Under the pieces are notes generated by a model. That model made no database searches and was not told where the DNA came from. It saw only the letters and a program-made list of their open reading frames with translations. Of a stretch of 64,000 nucleotides of DNA, positions 1 through 11,455 are shown piece after piece; positions within the stretch are counted from its first letter, which is position 1; the number at the start of each line of letters is the position of its first letter. The position numbers and the translations under genes were made by a program. Source of the stretch: Pagrus major (taxonomy: Eukaryota; Chordata; Actinopteri; Spariformes; Sparidae). Where the stretch lies: the NCBI RefSeq assembly GCF_040436345.1, contig NC_133232.1:14655720-14719719 (forward strand), read 5' to 3'.

Positions 1-1072
1 CGTGTTTGATTGCTATAACAAAGCGAGTAAAATTAGCAGCCCGGCTAACGTTAAAGACTGCAGCGCCGTGGCAGCAGCACCCGGTTTCGTTTCTGCGACG
101 TCAAGTCACGGTAAGTTTGTTGTAAAGTTTGTAGTCATTACAGCATCGATTTTAGCACCACTGATATGTTACGTTTATCCTGTAGGCGGCATGAACCAAG
201 CAGCAGCTACCACAACTCCGCCGACATTGCAGACGACCCCATTCACAATCGCCAGACAAATGAAGATGACAGCAGAAAGAATGCAGGAATGCCATAGGGT
301 CGTCACAAAGTTCATTGTGAAGGATCTCCAGCCCTTTGCTACAGTCGAATCCAAGTGGTTTAGGTAAATAGGTAGTAGTTAGTCCACTTGAAGTCAGTGT
401 GAGCACTGTTAACTGTCCTGTTAATCAGATATTAACTAATTTTGTATTGCTTTTTCCGTGATGATGATTGTTAGGGAGATGACCAGAGCCCTTAACCCAG
501 GTTACACCCCCCCTTCCAGAGAAGTGTTGTCAGGCACCCTCCTACCAGCTTGGTACGAAGTTGAAAAGAAAAATCTAATAGCTGAGCTTGCTAACGTGTC
601 AAAAGTGGCCATAACCAGTGATGGGTGGACAAGTATTACGCAAGACCACTATGTCACCGTCACACTCCAGAGAGGTCTCGGCTGCTGCCAGAGAAAGTAA
701 ATATGTTGCTTTTCCTTAACAAAAACTGTTAGGGCCAAATGCGGCAGGAGAAGTGCCCCCTCTACACTGTTCTGTTTGATGTATGGGTCTGTCTGTACTT
801 ACAGTCTGTTGGGTTGAACATAAAGGGGTTTTTGCCATCTCCCTAGTTTTCTTTTTGTTTCTGAGATGTATTTGTAATTGCATAGCTTCGGTTCTGTTGA
901 AGCTTTATTATTACCTTGTGGTAATAAAAAAAAGGTTGAATCTTTTAACATCTTGTAACGTCTTTATTTTTTACACAAAATTACATGTTGTAGTATCGAT
1001 AAGAGTATCGATACATATCGGTACCGATAAGGAGTATCGGTATCGGTAAAATCCTAACGATATACATCCCTA
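1..1072 (+). mobile_element. hAT transposon (ZBED1-like), right-hand part, internally deleted
   Basis: Three exons with consensus splice sites read through in frame: up to 110 (donor gtaagt), 186-363, and 475-674. They encode the middle of a ZBED1-like hAT transposase. Recognisable blocks are QECHRVVTKFIVKDLQPFAT, LNPGYTPPSREVLS and the first catalytic-Asp block ITSDGWTS. After 674 the rest of the transposase (remaining acidic residues, C-terminal dimerisation domain) is absent, so the copy is internally deleted. The stretch 985-1072 is rich in ATCGATA/ATCGGTA repeats and ends in ATACATCCCTAG, which resembles the terminal region of this fish hAT family. The left end lies outside the window, so the target duplication cannot be read. 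No active enzyme can come from it. Confidence 0.8.
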
Positions 1073-1084
1073 GTCCCGGGAGTT

Positions 1085-1258
1085 AGCCACAATATGCTAG
1101 CCTCCGCTAATCCCTCCGTGAGTGCATCACCTGTTGCTGCAGAGAGTGCACAAGACGCCGGCAATCCTGCTAATATTACCTGGAGCTCGGATCCTGCGTG
1201 ATGGGAGAAAATTGATGAAGATAAGAGGAAATACTGGATTAAGGGGGGGCCCACATAA
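1085..1258 (+). pseudogene. zf-TTF-type hAT transposase fragment
   Basis: One reading frame encodes a short run with SSDPA, one stop, then WEKIDEDKRKYWI and GGP. This matches the layout of the zf-TTF N-terminal domain of ZMYM-like hAT transposases (SSDPA-W...R...GP). Nothing further of that transposase follows, so this is an isolated scrap next to the hAT end. Family assignment rests on this single motif. Confidence 0.45.
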
Positions 1259-2246
1259 AAAATAGCCTAGGGGCCCATGACTACCTTAATCCTCCTCTGG
1301 GCATGAGTATTGTTTAAAGACAGACTTTGAAAAATGCAAAATGTTCCTTTAACAAAAAGGACAAAAACACACAGCTGTGGTGTGTTGTGGGAAATCCCTC
1401 GTCTCAAAAATGTCATCCTTTCATATCATGTTACTGTAACATCAATGAAAAAGGTCCTGTTCAGTTGTTTACAGTTAGCATTAATTTTGATTATCAAAAG
1501 TCTGAGTTTCAGTTTGAATAGATTCTTGAACCATGACCCTCATGGCAATGTTTACTAGATGTCTGTTAAACCTACAAATTATTACCATCTTTTAATTCAT
1601 TTCAGAATGTCCCATTCATCAAGGGTCAACCAGTGTCCCCTACAAAAAAATACTGAGGGAAAGAATCAGGGAGGTTTGTTTGCCATTATTCTTTGTTTAA
1701 ATTGCATTACAATACAGTTTTACTTCACAAATTACGTTTTCAGTGTAAATTTTAATTCTCATCACATTAAGTAAATTAAAAACCAAAGATCGAAATTTTC
1801 TACATTTTCAAAATTGTATGGATAGTATGACTATCTATATTAAATATTTTATAATGCTTCTTATGTAAGAGTTAGTCCCGCTGACTTATTATTTCACTTT
1901 ATTGTTTGAATACACATGGACTTAATGTTGTATTTACAGTTCAGTATGTATATTAGTCTACCTGTATTGCCATTTGTCGAAAGAAAATTTGATTCATTTT
2001 ACCTTATGTCTTTCTGTCTTCGCTAAGGGCCGTGTCGATCCTTGCTCTGGATGGTAATTATGTTTTCTGAACTTTACTTTACTGTAGATGATTGGGTCTG
2101 GGGCAACAGGACTAACAAAAATATAAACATGTCTTCAACTTTAACTGCAGTTTGATCAGTGACAGAAAAGTCTGATTGTCAAGCAAGTCACATAGCGGTC
2201 AAATAATGTTTGGGCAGTGTAGTGCATTGGATTTAAAATAAAAATA
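1259..2246. other. AT-rich non-coding stretch
   Basis: Only short, composition-driven reading frames are present. No exon, RNA gene or transposon family was recognised. Confidence 0.5.
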
Positions 2247-2617
2247 CAGTATACAACAAAAGTAAGTATACCCCTGTGCATTATCACTAAAATGTTAAAT
2301 AATTCAAAATTGTATCATCTTACAATAATTGTAGCATTTTAGGGTGAAGGGTATGGTATTTTATCTTATTTGTAATTAAAAAACAACAGGTTAAATAGAC
2401 TAAATTGAAAATACAGACCTCAAAGTACAACCTCAATGCAACAAAAGTGAGTACACCTTTGACCACTGAAACAAAAATGAGTACATCTGTGACTTCAAAT
2501 TAAGACTAATTGCCTGAACAAGGTTATAAAATAACCCGTGAATGCCACAATTTTCTCAGTTTTGGCCTGGGTTGTGTCTAATGCAACATGACTCCACATG
2601 GTAAGGAATTGCCTGAA
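2247..2617 (+). mobile_element. Tc1-like transposon, 5' end only
   Basis: The block starts with a terminal-repeat-like sequence (ACAACAAAAGTAAGTATACC). A second copy of the motif, CAACAAAAGTGAGTACACC, lies near 2440, as in the repeat/direct-repeat ends of fish Tc1 elements. The ATG at 2588 opens MTPHGKELPE, which matches the start of Tc1 transposases (M-A-P-H-G-K-E-L). The frame is then lost because a different repeat begins at about 2618. Only about ten codons of transposase survive. Confidence 0.65.
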
Positions 2618-2758
2618 CATGCAGGTTAGGTTAATTGGTGAATCTAAATTGCCTGTAGGTGTGAGTCTGAATGGTTGTCTGTCTCCATGTGTCATCCCTG
2701 TGATTGACTGGCGACCTGTCCAGGGTGTTCCCTCAGCTGTCAGCTGGATGGATGGATC
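2618..2758 (+). repeat. Dispersed LINE-tail-like repeat
   Basis: The text GGTTAGGTTAATTGGTGA, then CTAAATTGCC, GATTGACTGGCGACCTGTCC, and a terminal GGATGGATGGAT is a very common fish repeat. It is usually the 3' tail of a non-LTR element. The family (RTE/Expander-type or other) is not assigned here. It is fused directly to the Tc1 transposase start on its left. Confidence 0.6.
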
Positions 2759-3300
2759 TAAGGGTGTTTACATTACATCAGACAAACTACTTAGCCCTTT
2801 TTACACAAATCCAAATGGATAAAATTTGCTACGATCAATAACATCTCTAAACACCATTACAGCTTCAAGTCCAGACTTGAACGTCATATAAATTTCATTT
2901 GAAATCTGGTGTGCTTAACTATTAACTATTGAATGAGGTTTTTAACTACTGTTGTGGTTGGTTTTAAGCGCTTACCTTTTATCAGCTGTAGGTGTTGGGA
3001 GCTGCTCTATAATTTCATTGACTTGAACAATGAGAATAAAGCTGATTCTGAATACAGAACCAAATCAATGAAAAATATGTTACTGTCAGTGTACAGAATT
3101 AAAACGATGTTCTAAACATACTGTAATTCAGAAAATGATTTCAATCTGCTGTTAAGTCTTGCAGGCAGTTGTACAAGTTTTATGCTATATTTTGAGGTAT
3201 CAATACCTGATGATTCCATATCTCATTGTAAATAGTACAGTGGCAGCATAGTACTCCAAACAGTTACGAACAATGTGATTAGGTATACTTTCTGTCTTAC
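2759..3300. other. Non-coding stretch
   Basis: Nothing recognised on either strand. It would hold the 3' part of the minus-strand KDZ transposase if that gene were complete, but no further KDZ motif was found. Confidence 0.4.
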
Positions 3301-5426
3301 AGTGGGGCGAAGTGGAAAAACTCCTGGGAGCCAAAAGAAAATATTGCCAGTGTCTTGTAGAGACTCTCCACCTTCCTCTGGTTCCCTCCCATGGCAAGCA
3401 CAGTTATCATATCTGCTCTGCCTGTAAAAATAAAACAGAAAGATGCAAATTCAAACCAATTTTAAAATCTGGTACTGTGTCAAAGCATATAATTTTTATA
3501 CCAACCTGACTTGGTCATGTATTTTGTAGTCAGAGCTGCCCTTGAGAGGAAGCTATTGACCTGTTCCACCTCCTCGCCAACAGTATTTCCTGCACCATCC
3601 TGGCTTCTGCCACCCCACCTCACCTGCTCCAAAACATAACAATAAGATCAAGACATTCAGCATTAGAATCATATTTCTTAGACTGTGCATTCTCAGTTCA
3701 ATTTAGTGTCATGAGCAAATTCAGAAAGTCTAAAATGTTCTGGGGTAGAATTAGGCTCTTTACCACGATGCCTGCAAAGCTATCACAACTGCTGTTGGTT
3801 GAAGCTTTAGCCTCTGTTCAATGAGTATTTCTATATTATAGATATTTAAATTACAGATCCATTTCATGGGTTTTGGAAGTCTATCCTGCAGACGGCCCTG
3901 CTGTACAGTTTGCTCACCAATTGTAACAGTTACAAGAACCTTTACAAGTACATAACAGGGTTGCATATAACGTACTAAATGATTTCACTAATGTGGACTA
4001 CCGTTTCTGAAACACCTGTACCTGAAGAGATAAAAAAGCAAGCTCAATGTTTCCTGTGCAAGAGACTGTAGGGATATGTTCCTCAAAAACATCCTGTGAC
4101 ACATACACATTTAACTTGCACACTGTACCTCACATTTGCCAGTGTGAGCCTTGGCATGCATTACAGAGAGAATTGCTTCATCACTGTGAGTGGTTGGAGC
4201 TCAGGCAACTTCTCTGCCATCTTCGTCAAATAGGGCCAATACCTGTAATGGGAAAACCACTTAATATTTGGGGTGCCTGATAGCATAATGGTGAGGAGAA
4301 AAACCAGGACCTAGGAAGTCACCAGTACAATCCCAGTAACCAATCAAAGAACAACATGTAGCCAAATGAATGCTAATGTTGCCTTATATCTGCTGGATGT
4401 GCAAGTAGTAAACAGATAACAATTTAGCCATAATAGCTGAAATGTGTAATTTTTAGCTAGTCGGGTTGTTGTGCCTCTATGTGGCCTAAAAATACTGATT
4501 AAGACAACTTAAAACATCAGTGGCCATGGTTATGACTACCTGCAAGTAATGTCCATACAAAAGAATGTTGTATTAGCAGCTTGAGCCAGCTCCTTCTGCA
4601 GGAACATGGGGTAGGCATATATTTCACCACGGTAGTGATTTAAGCCTTGCAGCAAGATTCCATGTCTGCACACAGCTATTTCCAGGCCCTCCTCATCCAC
4701 CTTGGCCCTGGACTTCTGTGATGTTTCTCTGCCTGCTGTAAATGTTGCCAGCCCACAGACATCATGACCAGTCTTCTGAGAGTAGATACAATCTGTTACA
4801 TGTAGCCCTGGGACAAGTAAAAATAATAATGGTTAGAGGGTTGAATAAATACTTACACTCATCATCTGACTTCTGACTTGGTCAACAAAGGCAGAAACTT
4901 TGGCATCTTGTGCGATGAACAGTCCATCAAAAAGAGATGGTTCATCTGTCCTGTTAAATTAGAAGAATTTGTTTTACAGCATAATCACACATCCATAAAG
5001 GTTTTATTGTTTAGTTAATAAGTCACCAATGTATTTTAAATGATTTTATTACCATCTGGAGATATAGCCAGCATGTCTGGTGTGCATGCTGGGCATTTAA
5101 AGGGCTCCACCAGGCACAGATCTTCTTTCTTAAAGTTGCAGAAGGCAAACTCTCGAAAGACTCTGTGGAAGGTATCGCCACAAATATTACCTGTCTGGGA
5201 ACAAGGATGGTATTAATTTAAAGTTTGGAATTCAAATATTTTTCTAATGAAAAGAGAGTTCTTACTCGTCCTGTGCAAAGGGATTGATGTTCAAGCATTT
5301 TGAGAAATGCTTGTTGGGATATAGCTGGGCTGGCCAACTTCATCTGCTCAAATGATGTGAACACATCAAACTTGAACAGCATTTGGCATTTGGTAAGAAC
5401 AAGGTGAGGACAGGATTGGCTAAGGA
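3301..5426 (-). mobile_element. KDZ (Kyakuja-Dileera-Zisupton) transposase, intron-containing, decayed
   Basis: Seven exon-like blocks on the minus strand have GT/AG borders: 5266-5426, 5053-5194, 4857-4950, 4540-4807, 4129-4242, 3506-3623 and 3301-3421. In order they read the KDZ core: ...SQQAFLKMLEHQ...; GNICGDTFHRVFREF with CPACTPDMLAISPDG; LFDGLFIAQDAKV; DEEGLEIAVCRHG with RGEIYAYPMFLQKEL; YWPYL...MHAKAHTGKCE; RWGGRSQDGAG with EEVEQVNSFLSR; RADMITVLAMG. These are the diagnostic cysteine-cluster and catalytic-region blocks of the family. Lesions seen: the NRKxYRF-type block expected between blocks 2 and 3 is missing and the frame does not carry across; block 5 has a one-base frameshift before MHAKAH; the region after the seventh block is unrecognisable. 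A SINE-like insert lies in the intron at about 4262-4330. Terminal repeats and target duplications were not identified, so true element ends are unknown. It is a plain DNA transposon, inactive as it stands. Confidence 0.85.
4262..4330 (+). repeat. tRNA-like (SINE) fragment
   Basis: The sequence TAGCATAATGGTGAGGA followed by an ACAATCCC box resembles RNA polymerase III A and B boxes of a tRNA-derived SINE head. It sits in an intron of the KDZ element. No tail or target duplication is visible, so the call is tentative. Confidence 0.3.
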
Positions 5427-6218
5427 CTACAGACATACCAACAGAGATGAGAGAATAAAGGATGCTTCACGGCCCCACAAACAAACGTGGTCTGCCGGTA
5501 TTTGTGCAGACAACCAACTATGAATGATTTTTAGAACTAACACCACTCTTTTTCTTCTCTGACTTTTAACTGTATATAGAATGAATGTTTTAACATGTTA
5601 TAATCCAACACATTTTAAACATATTTACACTTCATGAACTGTCATTTCTTAACAACATTAACATTTTAATGTCTGCATATAAATGAATGAAAATAAGGGC
5701 CACAGGGCTACAAAGAGATAAACACAATGAGAGACAAAGCAAAAGCTATGAGAGACAAGGAAATTAGTGTAACAGAGAGAAGGAATAAGAAACTGGCTCT
5801 TAAAAGAACTGTTGGATTTAAAATATTTCAATGCTAATAGAAAAGTGGTTTGACGTTCAAAGACCTGAAAAACAAAAAACAAAACAGATGAGCTAAGATT
5901 AGTTGTGTAACCATGTATTTTACTTGTTGCAACTGAAATAAACATTTATATTTAACATTGGTCCAGTAGATCGCCCCAGCCAGCAGCAGTGAAACGGGCT
6001 GCATGGCTGCAAATTAACGTTAATCCTTTTGGGCAACTGCATACGATCTAAGCACGTCCACTAAAAGTGCTTATTTTTGCCAGACAGGCTCAGATTGTTC
6101 AGAAGTGTCTGATAACACTATGGAAGGATCCCTACAGAGACAGACCTTTTTGATAAAGAGTAAGATCCGTTTTGTTTAACCAGAAACAGCCTTTCTGTCA
6201 CGCTCGCCACCAGACTCC
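5427..6218. other. Non-coding stretch upstream of the KDZ blocks
   Basis: This may include 5' exons of the minus-strand KDZ gene, but no motif is recognisable. A 95-codon hydrophobic minus-strand frame (5658-5945) looks like a chance frame. Confidence 0.35.
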
Positions 6219-6440
6219 ATTGACAAAAACAGTAATTTTACCTCGCAGGAGACGAGAGCTGCTGGTCTACTGCTGCCTCAATCGGTTAGTTTGTTTGTGT
6301 TATTGTGTGACGAACTAACCCTTTAAAACACCAACGTCATTGTTATTATGTGACTTTGGTGTTTTAAAGGGTTTTGTTCGGTTAGTTAGCACCGGAGCAA
6401 CTCCTGTGTTGTGCGCGATAAAATTACTGTTTTTGTCAAT
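6219..6440. repeat. Foldback (palindromic) element
   Basis: Outer arms are perfect 22-bp inverted repeats at 6219-6240 and 6419-6440 (ATTGACAAAAACAGTAATTT on the left arm). Inner arms are perfect 18-bp inverted repeats at 6317-6334 and 6356-6373 around a 21-nt loop. The parts between are only loosely complementary. It would fold into one long hairpin and looks like a foldback MITE. No coding content and no assigned family. Confidence 0.7.
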
Positions 6441-7103
6441 GCCTGTAGTGGCATTAGTAACTGATATGTAACTAAAACAACACACTGAACTAACTTAGTT
6501 ACACATGAAATGCAGACAATCACCACGATTACTTAAAATAAACATGTCAAAATAAAATAAAATACGCAAACTTGCCGGACTTAGCAGGGATACAACCTTC
6601 AGTGAAATGAGTGGGCCACTCCCCCTCTTTTGGCGCATCGCATTTTGATTGGTAACGAAGGTCAAAGGTCATATGATGACGACACACCCGAGACTCCAGA
6701 TTGTCGTTATTAACACGACCACTAGAGGTCGCTTAACTTTAAAACGTAACTGTAGGTCGTGATGAGCTGCTTGTACAAACGACCTATGGGGTCGCTTTTT
6801 GGGGGAGGACAGTCTGCATTTTGTTTAGGCCACGCCCAGGCTTGTTTTTCTGTATGTGGGGTTTGGAGTTCATTCCTCCATGACTGAAGAAAATTAGAGG
6901 TCGTGTTAGTCTCAATTAAAGTTGCCAAAAAGGGCTAAAGAGTATTACTGCCTCCGTCGGGTTATTCCCCGAGTGCAGCGCTAGTGAAGCTGCAAAGCTC
7001 AACAGGTTTTGGGCCCAGGAGCAACTCGGGAAAGAGTTTTGGATGTTTAATCGCCGGTAGAAAGTCGTGACGGACAGCGTGCTAACGGCTAACAGATAGC
7101 ATT
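6441..7103. other. Non-coding stretch before the copia coding region
   Basis: No host exon seen. By position it could contain the 5' LTR and leader of the copia element that follows, but no matching 3' LTR exists to define one. Confidence 0.35.
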
Positions 7104-9796
7104 ATGGAGTCACGAGGAACAAGCAGGCTGCCTCGACTCATGTTCGACGGAGATGAAATCCAGTATGAACTGTGGGAGACTAAAGTGCTGGGACATTTGC
7201 ATTTATTAGGATTAAAGAATACGGTTCTGAGAGAACCCAACATCCAAAATGAGGTAGCGGCAGACGGTACGCTGATGCGTACGCCGACTTGATTCAACTT
7301 TTGGATGATAAGAGCCTCTCCTTAATTATGAGAGATGCACCTGACAATGCAAGAAAAGCACTGAAAATATTGAGGGAATACTGTGCCGGGAAGGAGAAAG
7401 CCCCGCATTATCAACCTGTACACCATGTTGACATCGCTTCAGAAGACGAGCAGCGAGACGGTTACAGACTATATCATCAGGGCAGAGACCGCCATTACGG
7501 CGCTGCGGACCGCAGGTGAAACATTGGGAGATGGTCTGCTGATTGCTATGGTTTTACAAGGGCTGCCTGAAAGTTTTAAGCCATTTGCAATACATGTAGG
7601 ACATAATGAGGACAATATAACATTTGCAGAATTCAAAACAAAGCTGCGTAGTTTTGAAGCAGAGAAGCTAACCGCAGCCGAGTCCAGTGACAATGTGATG
7701 AGGACTGTGGCGCCAAGTCAAGTGCACGGCACAGGAGCAATGAAGATGCAGACATTGTATGTTTCAAGTGTGGCATGAAGGGTCACCGAGCGAAAGCATG
7801 TCGGTGAAAGACATGGTGCAGTCATTGTAACAGTGACACCCACAACGATGCCACTTGTAGACGTAAAGGTAAACAAGATGGAGCAAGGAAAGTCGCAGAT
7901 GAGAGCGGCAACTGATCTGGAGCAGCAGCAGCGGATTATGCCTTCAGGATCAAGGACGCAGACATCGGGGTTCAGCAGCAGCCAGCGCGCAACATCCAGG
8001 AGAAGGGCTTGATGGTTGACACTGGAGCTACTTCCCACATCGTTACCGATAAAGTCAAGTTTAAAGGCTTTGACGACACGTTCAAGCCGGAGACGCACTG
8101 TGTGGAGTCGGCAGATGGCACCCTGTGCAAAGGTGTGGCTCAATGCAAGGGGAATGCAGAGGTAGACAGTACGGGACAACGACGTAGAGCAACGCTGAGA
8201 GACGCATTGTTTATACCGTCTTACCCCCAAGACATTTTTCGGTGAAGTCAGCCACCGCGTTCGGAGCAACGGTCACATTTAAACAAGGACAGGACATGTT
8301 GACACATAAAGACGGTACCAGGTTTAACATTCATGTGTATGGCAAGTTGTATTATTTGCACACTGAGATTGAGGAGAGTGATAAGTGTAATACTTATCAC
8401 GACATGCAGACGTGACATGAAATATTAGGCCACTGCAACTATGAGGATGTACAAAGATTACAAAATGTGGTTAATGGTATGCAGATTAAGGGGAAGACTA
8501 TTAAGCCTGATGAAGAGTGTGAGGTATGTATTCAGGGAAAGTTTGTTCAAACCCGAAGTAGAGACCCTGATACAAGAGCAGAGGCTCCCTTACAGATGGT
8601 GCACACAGACCTAGCAGGTCCAGTAGCTAATGAGTCTATTGATGGGGACAAATATGTGCAGTCATTCACTGATGATTATTCTAAAGCAGTGTTTGTATAC
8701 TTTCTTAAGACAAAGAGCGATACGGTGCAGGCAGCTGAAAAGTTCCTAGCAGATACTGCCCCTTATGGAAAGATAAAGTGTATCAGATCTGAACACGGCA
8801 CAGAGTTTATGTGCAGGGATTTCCAGACCCTGTTAAGGAATAGTGATGGTATACTCGATTCCTTTTACTGACTCAAGTTTGTATGAGTCACTCACTAAAG
8901 TGAATCGGGTTTTCGAGTCACTTGAGTCACTTGAGTCACTTGAGTCAGTCACCCAGAGTGTGCGCCATGGAATGCGAGTTACTCAGGTAAGGGAGGGGCT
9001 CTATGAGCTGGGAGGGAGAGCGAGTGAGCTGGAGCTACTGGGTCAGTCAATTGTTCCTTTTCTGTATCAGCCTGTGATACAGCTCAGCTCGGGGCAGAAA
9101 GGAGAGGAGACAGGGGAGTTGAGTTGAAATAATGACCAGAGCCGTTGCTTCAGCCACGGAGCTAATACAGCAATTAGCTTGATACATTTACGCAATTGCA
9201 GTTAGAATAACAGTTGTATGGCATGTTTCCTCTTTGTAGTTAGCTGACGGTAGCAGCGGTGAGTCAGTGAACAAGTTAATGGCGACAATGACTCGTAACT
9301 CCCGAGTCAGTAAAAAGAATCTCGAGTTTTGAACAATTCGTTCATGACTCGCACATCACTATTAAGGAAGAATGGTATCGAGCAGGAGACATCAGCCCCG
9401 TATTCACCTCACCAAAACGGTACCGCTGAGAGGGGCTGGCGTACTCTTTTTGTAATGGGCAGATGTATGCTAATTGAAAGTCAGCTACCCAAATGTCTCT
9501 GGAACTATGCTGTTCAAACGGCGGCCATAGTACGCAACAGATGCTTTAATAAGCGAACAGGGAAGACCCCTTACCAGATGCTGACAGATAAAAAGCCACA
9601 TTTGTCCAAAATGCAGACATTTGGATCTGTACGTTATACTTACAAACAGAACAAGAGAAAGCTTGATTCCAGATGTGACCAGGGACTTTTTGTCGGTTAT
9701 GACAAGAACAGCCCCGCTTGTTTGGTTTATCATCCTGAGAAGATTCAAAAACACAGACTTGTTAAATTTGTGAACAAGATCAACGGTGATTTTTAC
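7104..9796 (+). mobile_element. Ty1/copia LTR retrotransposon fossil
   Basis: Copia-type gag (about 7.1-7.9 kb), protease with an MVDTGATSH active-site block (about 8.0-8.2 kb) and integrase (about 8.4-9.8 kb, with HTDLAGP and YSPHQNGTAERGWRTL blocks) occur in copia order. Reverse transcriptase, RNase H and a 3' LTR are absent because the element ends abruptly where the cfap20 inverted-repeat arm begins. It is broken, with several (about half a dozen) frame breaks, and is interrupted by a 521-bp hAT MITE. It is older than that MITE. The cfap20 arm at its right edge probably also joined it later. A 5' LTR may lie within 6.45-7.1 kb but could not be defined. Confidence 0.85.
8841..9361. mobile_element. 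Non-autonomous hAT (MITE) inserted in the copia fossil
   Basis: The element is 521 bp. It starts TAGTGATG and ends CATCACTA, exact inverted termini. It is flanked by a perfect 8-bp target duplication TTAAGGAA (8833-8840 and 9362-9369), the hAT hallmark. Inside are repeated GAGTCA/TGACTC motifs, including a short tandem CTTGAGTCA block near 8920-8945, and no transposase. The intact target duplication and termini suggest a relatively young insertion. Confidence 0.92.
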
Positions 9797-11383
9797 AAGT
9801 ATTCTGTATAAAACACTCTTCTTGAAGCAATGAGGTTGTTGAGTATTACAGACATTTATAATAAAAAGATTTGTTAAACAAATGTGGTCAAAGGCAGGAA
9901 ACTGAAGACTGAGAAGGACCCTACTCGTACAGTCGTGGACCTCCAGGCAGCCTCTCCGCCTCTATTTCTCAACTACTAATGACATCAATGCAAGCTCTAA
10001 GTGTATCAGTACATGCTACAGATGTGTTGTCTGCCTTGGCTTTATTGTATTTTTTGTGTTGCGTTTGACTTATCAGCTTTATTTTATACGTTGTACAGCT
10101 GTATCTTTCTGCAGTTATGTTTTGCCATCTAGAAATGATCATTTATGTTGTATTTTATTTACAATCAATGATTTACTGCAGTAGTTGATTTACTGATTTG
10201 AACCAATTAACGTTTTTTGCACGTTAAAGAGATGCATGCTGTTGACTAAAGCAATAGATTTCTATGAATGTATTCTTTAAGTTAAAGCAATCGTGTAAGG
10301 AAAATGTGTTTTGTTAAAATAATTTGTATATCTTGTAATTTGCTGGTTGACAGAAAATCTATACGTGCCTGCTGGGAAAAATATGCTTACTCTCAACACG
10401 TACAAACATTTTATACTAACAGTTTATAACACTTACTGCCCTTACTTCAAACTCTTGTCCAAGTGTAACCCTATAGCAGTATGACCTTTTTCAAGTGTTA
10501 ACTTTTAAATCAGTTGTTGTTAATGAGAGCCATATGTAAATCTTATCACATTATTGGTATTTCAGCGCACAAATGGCAGCTTTATACATCCATTAATCCG
10601 ATCTGACTTTTATCAACACGTCACCCAGTTTAAAACCTGTGTTGCAGTAGTCTTTTGTTTTATAAAGAGTGAACATCTGAGGATTATTGCTGAGGCAGCA
10701 GATGTAGCAACAATGCCTTGAGTACCATATTTGCAACTCCTGTATCTCAATGCCAAAATGCACATTTGTGCAGTGGAAAGACTTGACCACTAAAAGATTC
10801 AAATTACTCGGGTCAGTCTGTGACAGAATATGCTGGCAGAGACATTTAATGCTAATTTGAACTCATACTTAAATGGTGCAATTAATTCTTTCTTGTTTTC
10901 ATTTGCGTGACTCTCCAGTGTGTCAATGTGTTCACACAGTTCAGTTGTTTACTGTTAATTAGACCTGGCTTTGTTTTGTTTTTCTGACATCGCGAGAAGG
11001 AAAATATGAAGTCACAGTGTTTATGCTGAAGACAGGGGTATCAAAATTCTTGATGCAACATTTAGTGAAATGAATGTATTGCTGATCTGTTCATACTGTA
11101 CACAGAAATCCAAAGGGAATCAAAGATTATATGTTTTGGGAATGCAAATCACTTTCATAGCCTTTCACTTGAGATTATTTGTGTTGTTTGATAAAGATTA
11201 TTTATATTTGATGAATGGACTCGTCTGTTTTCCTTTGTGTTTTAAACACCAGCACCGGGCCTTCATTCTAGTAGTAGGTATCTGGATTATTGTGAAGTTC
11301 CTGGTTATTTGGCTCGTATTGATACTGTGGTCTTTAAAATACAGCATGCATTGAAATTGAGGACATATGGGTCCATAAAAAAC

Positions 11384-11389
11384 TTTATT
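11384..11389 (-). terminator. Poly(A) signal of the left cfap20 copy
   Basis: AATAAA on the minus strand, about 70 bp past the stop codon, mirrored exactly in the right copy. Confidence 0.8.
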
Positions 11390-11455
11390 GTGCAGAACAT
11401 CTTACACATCAAAACTCCACATCAGGTCCAGGGGAAGAGAGCAGGGTGAGAATAT

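Noticed and set aside
5658-5945. Hydrophobic 95-codon minus-strand frame
   Set aside because: AT-rich chance frame; does not match the missing 5' part of KDZ.
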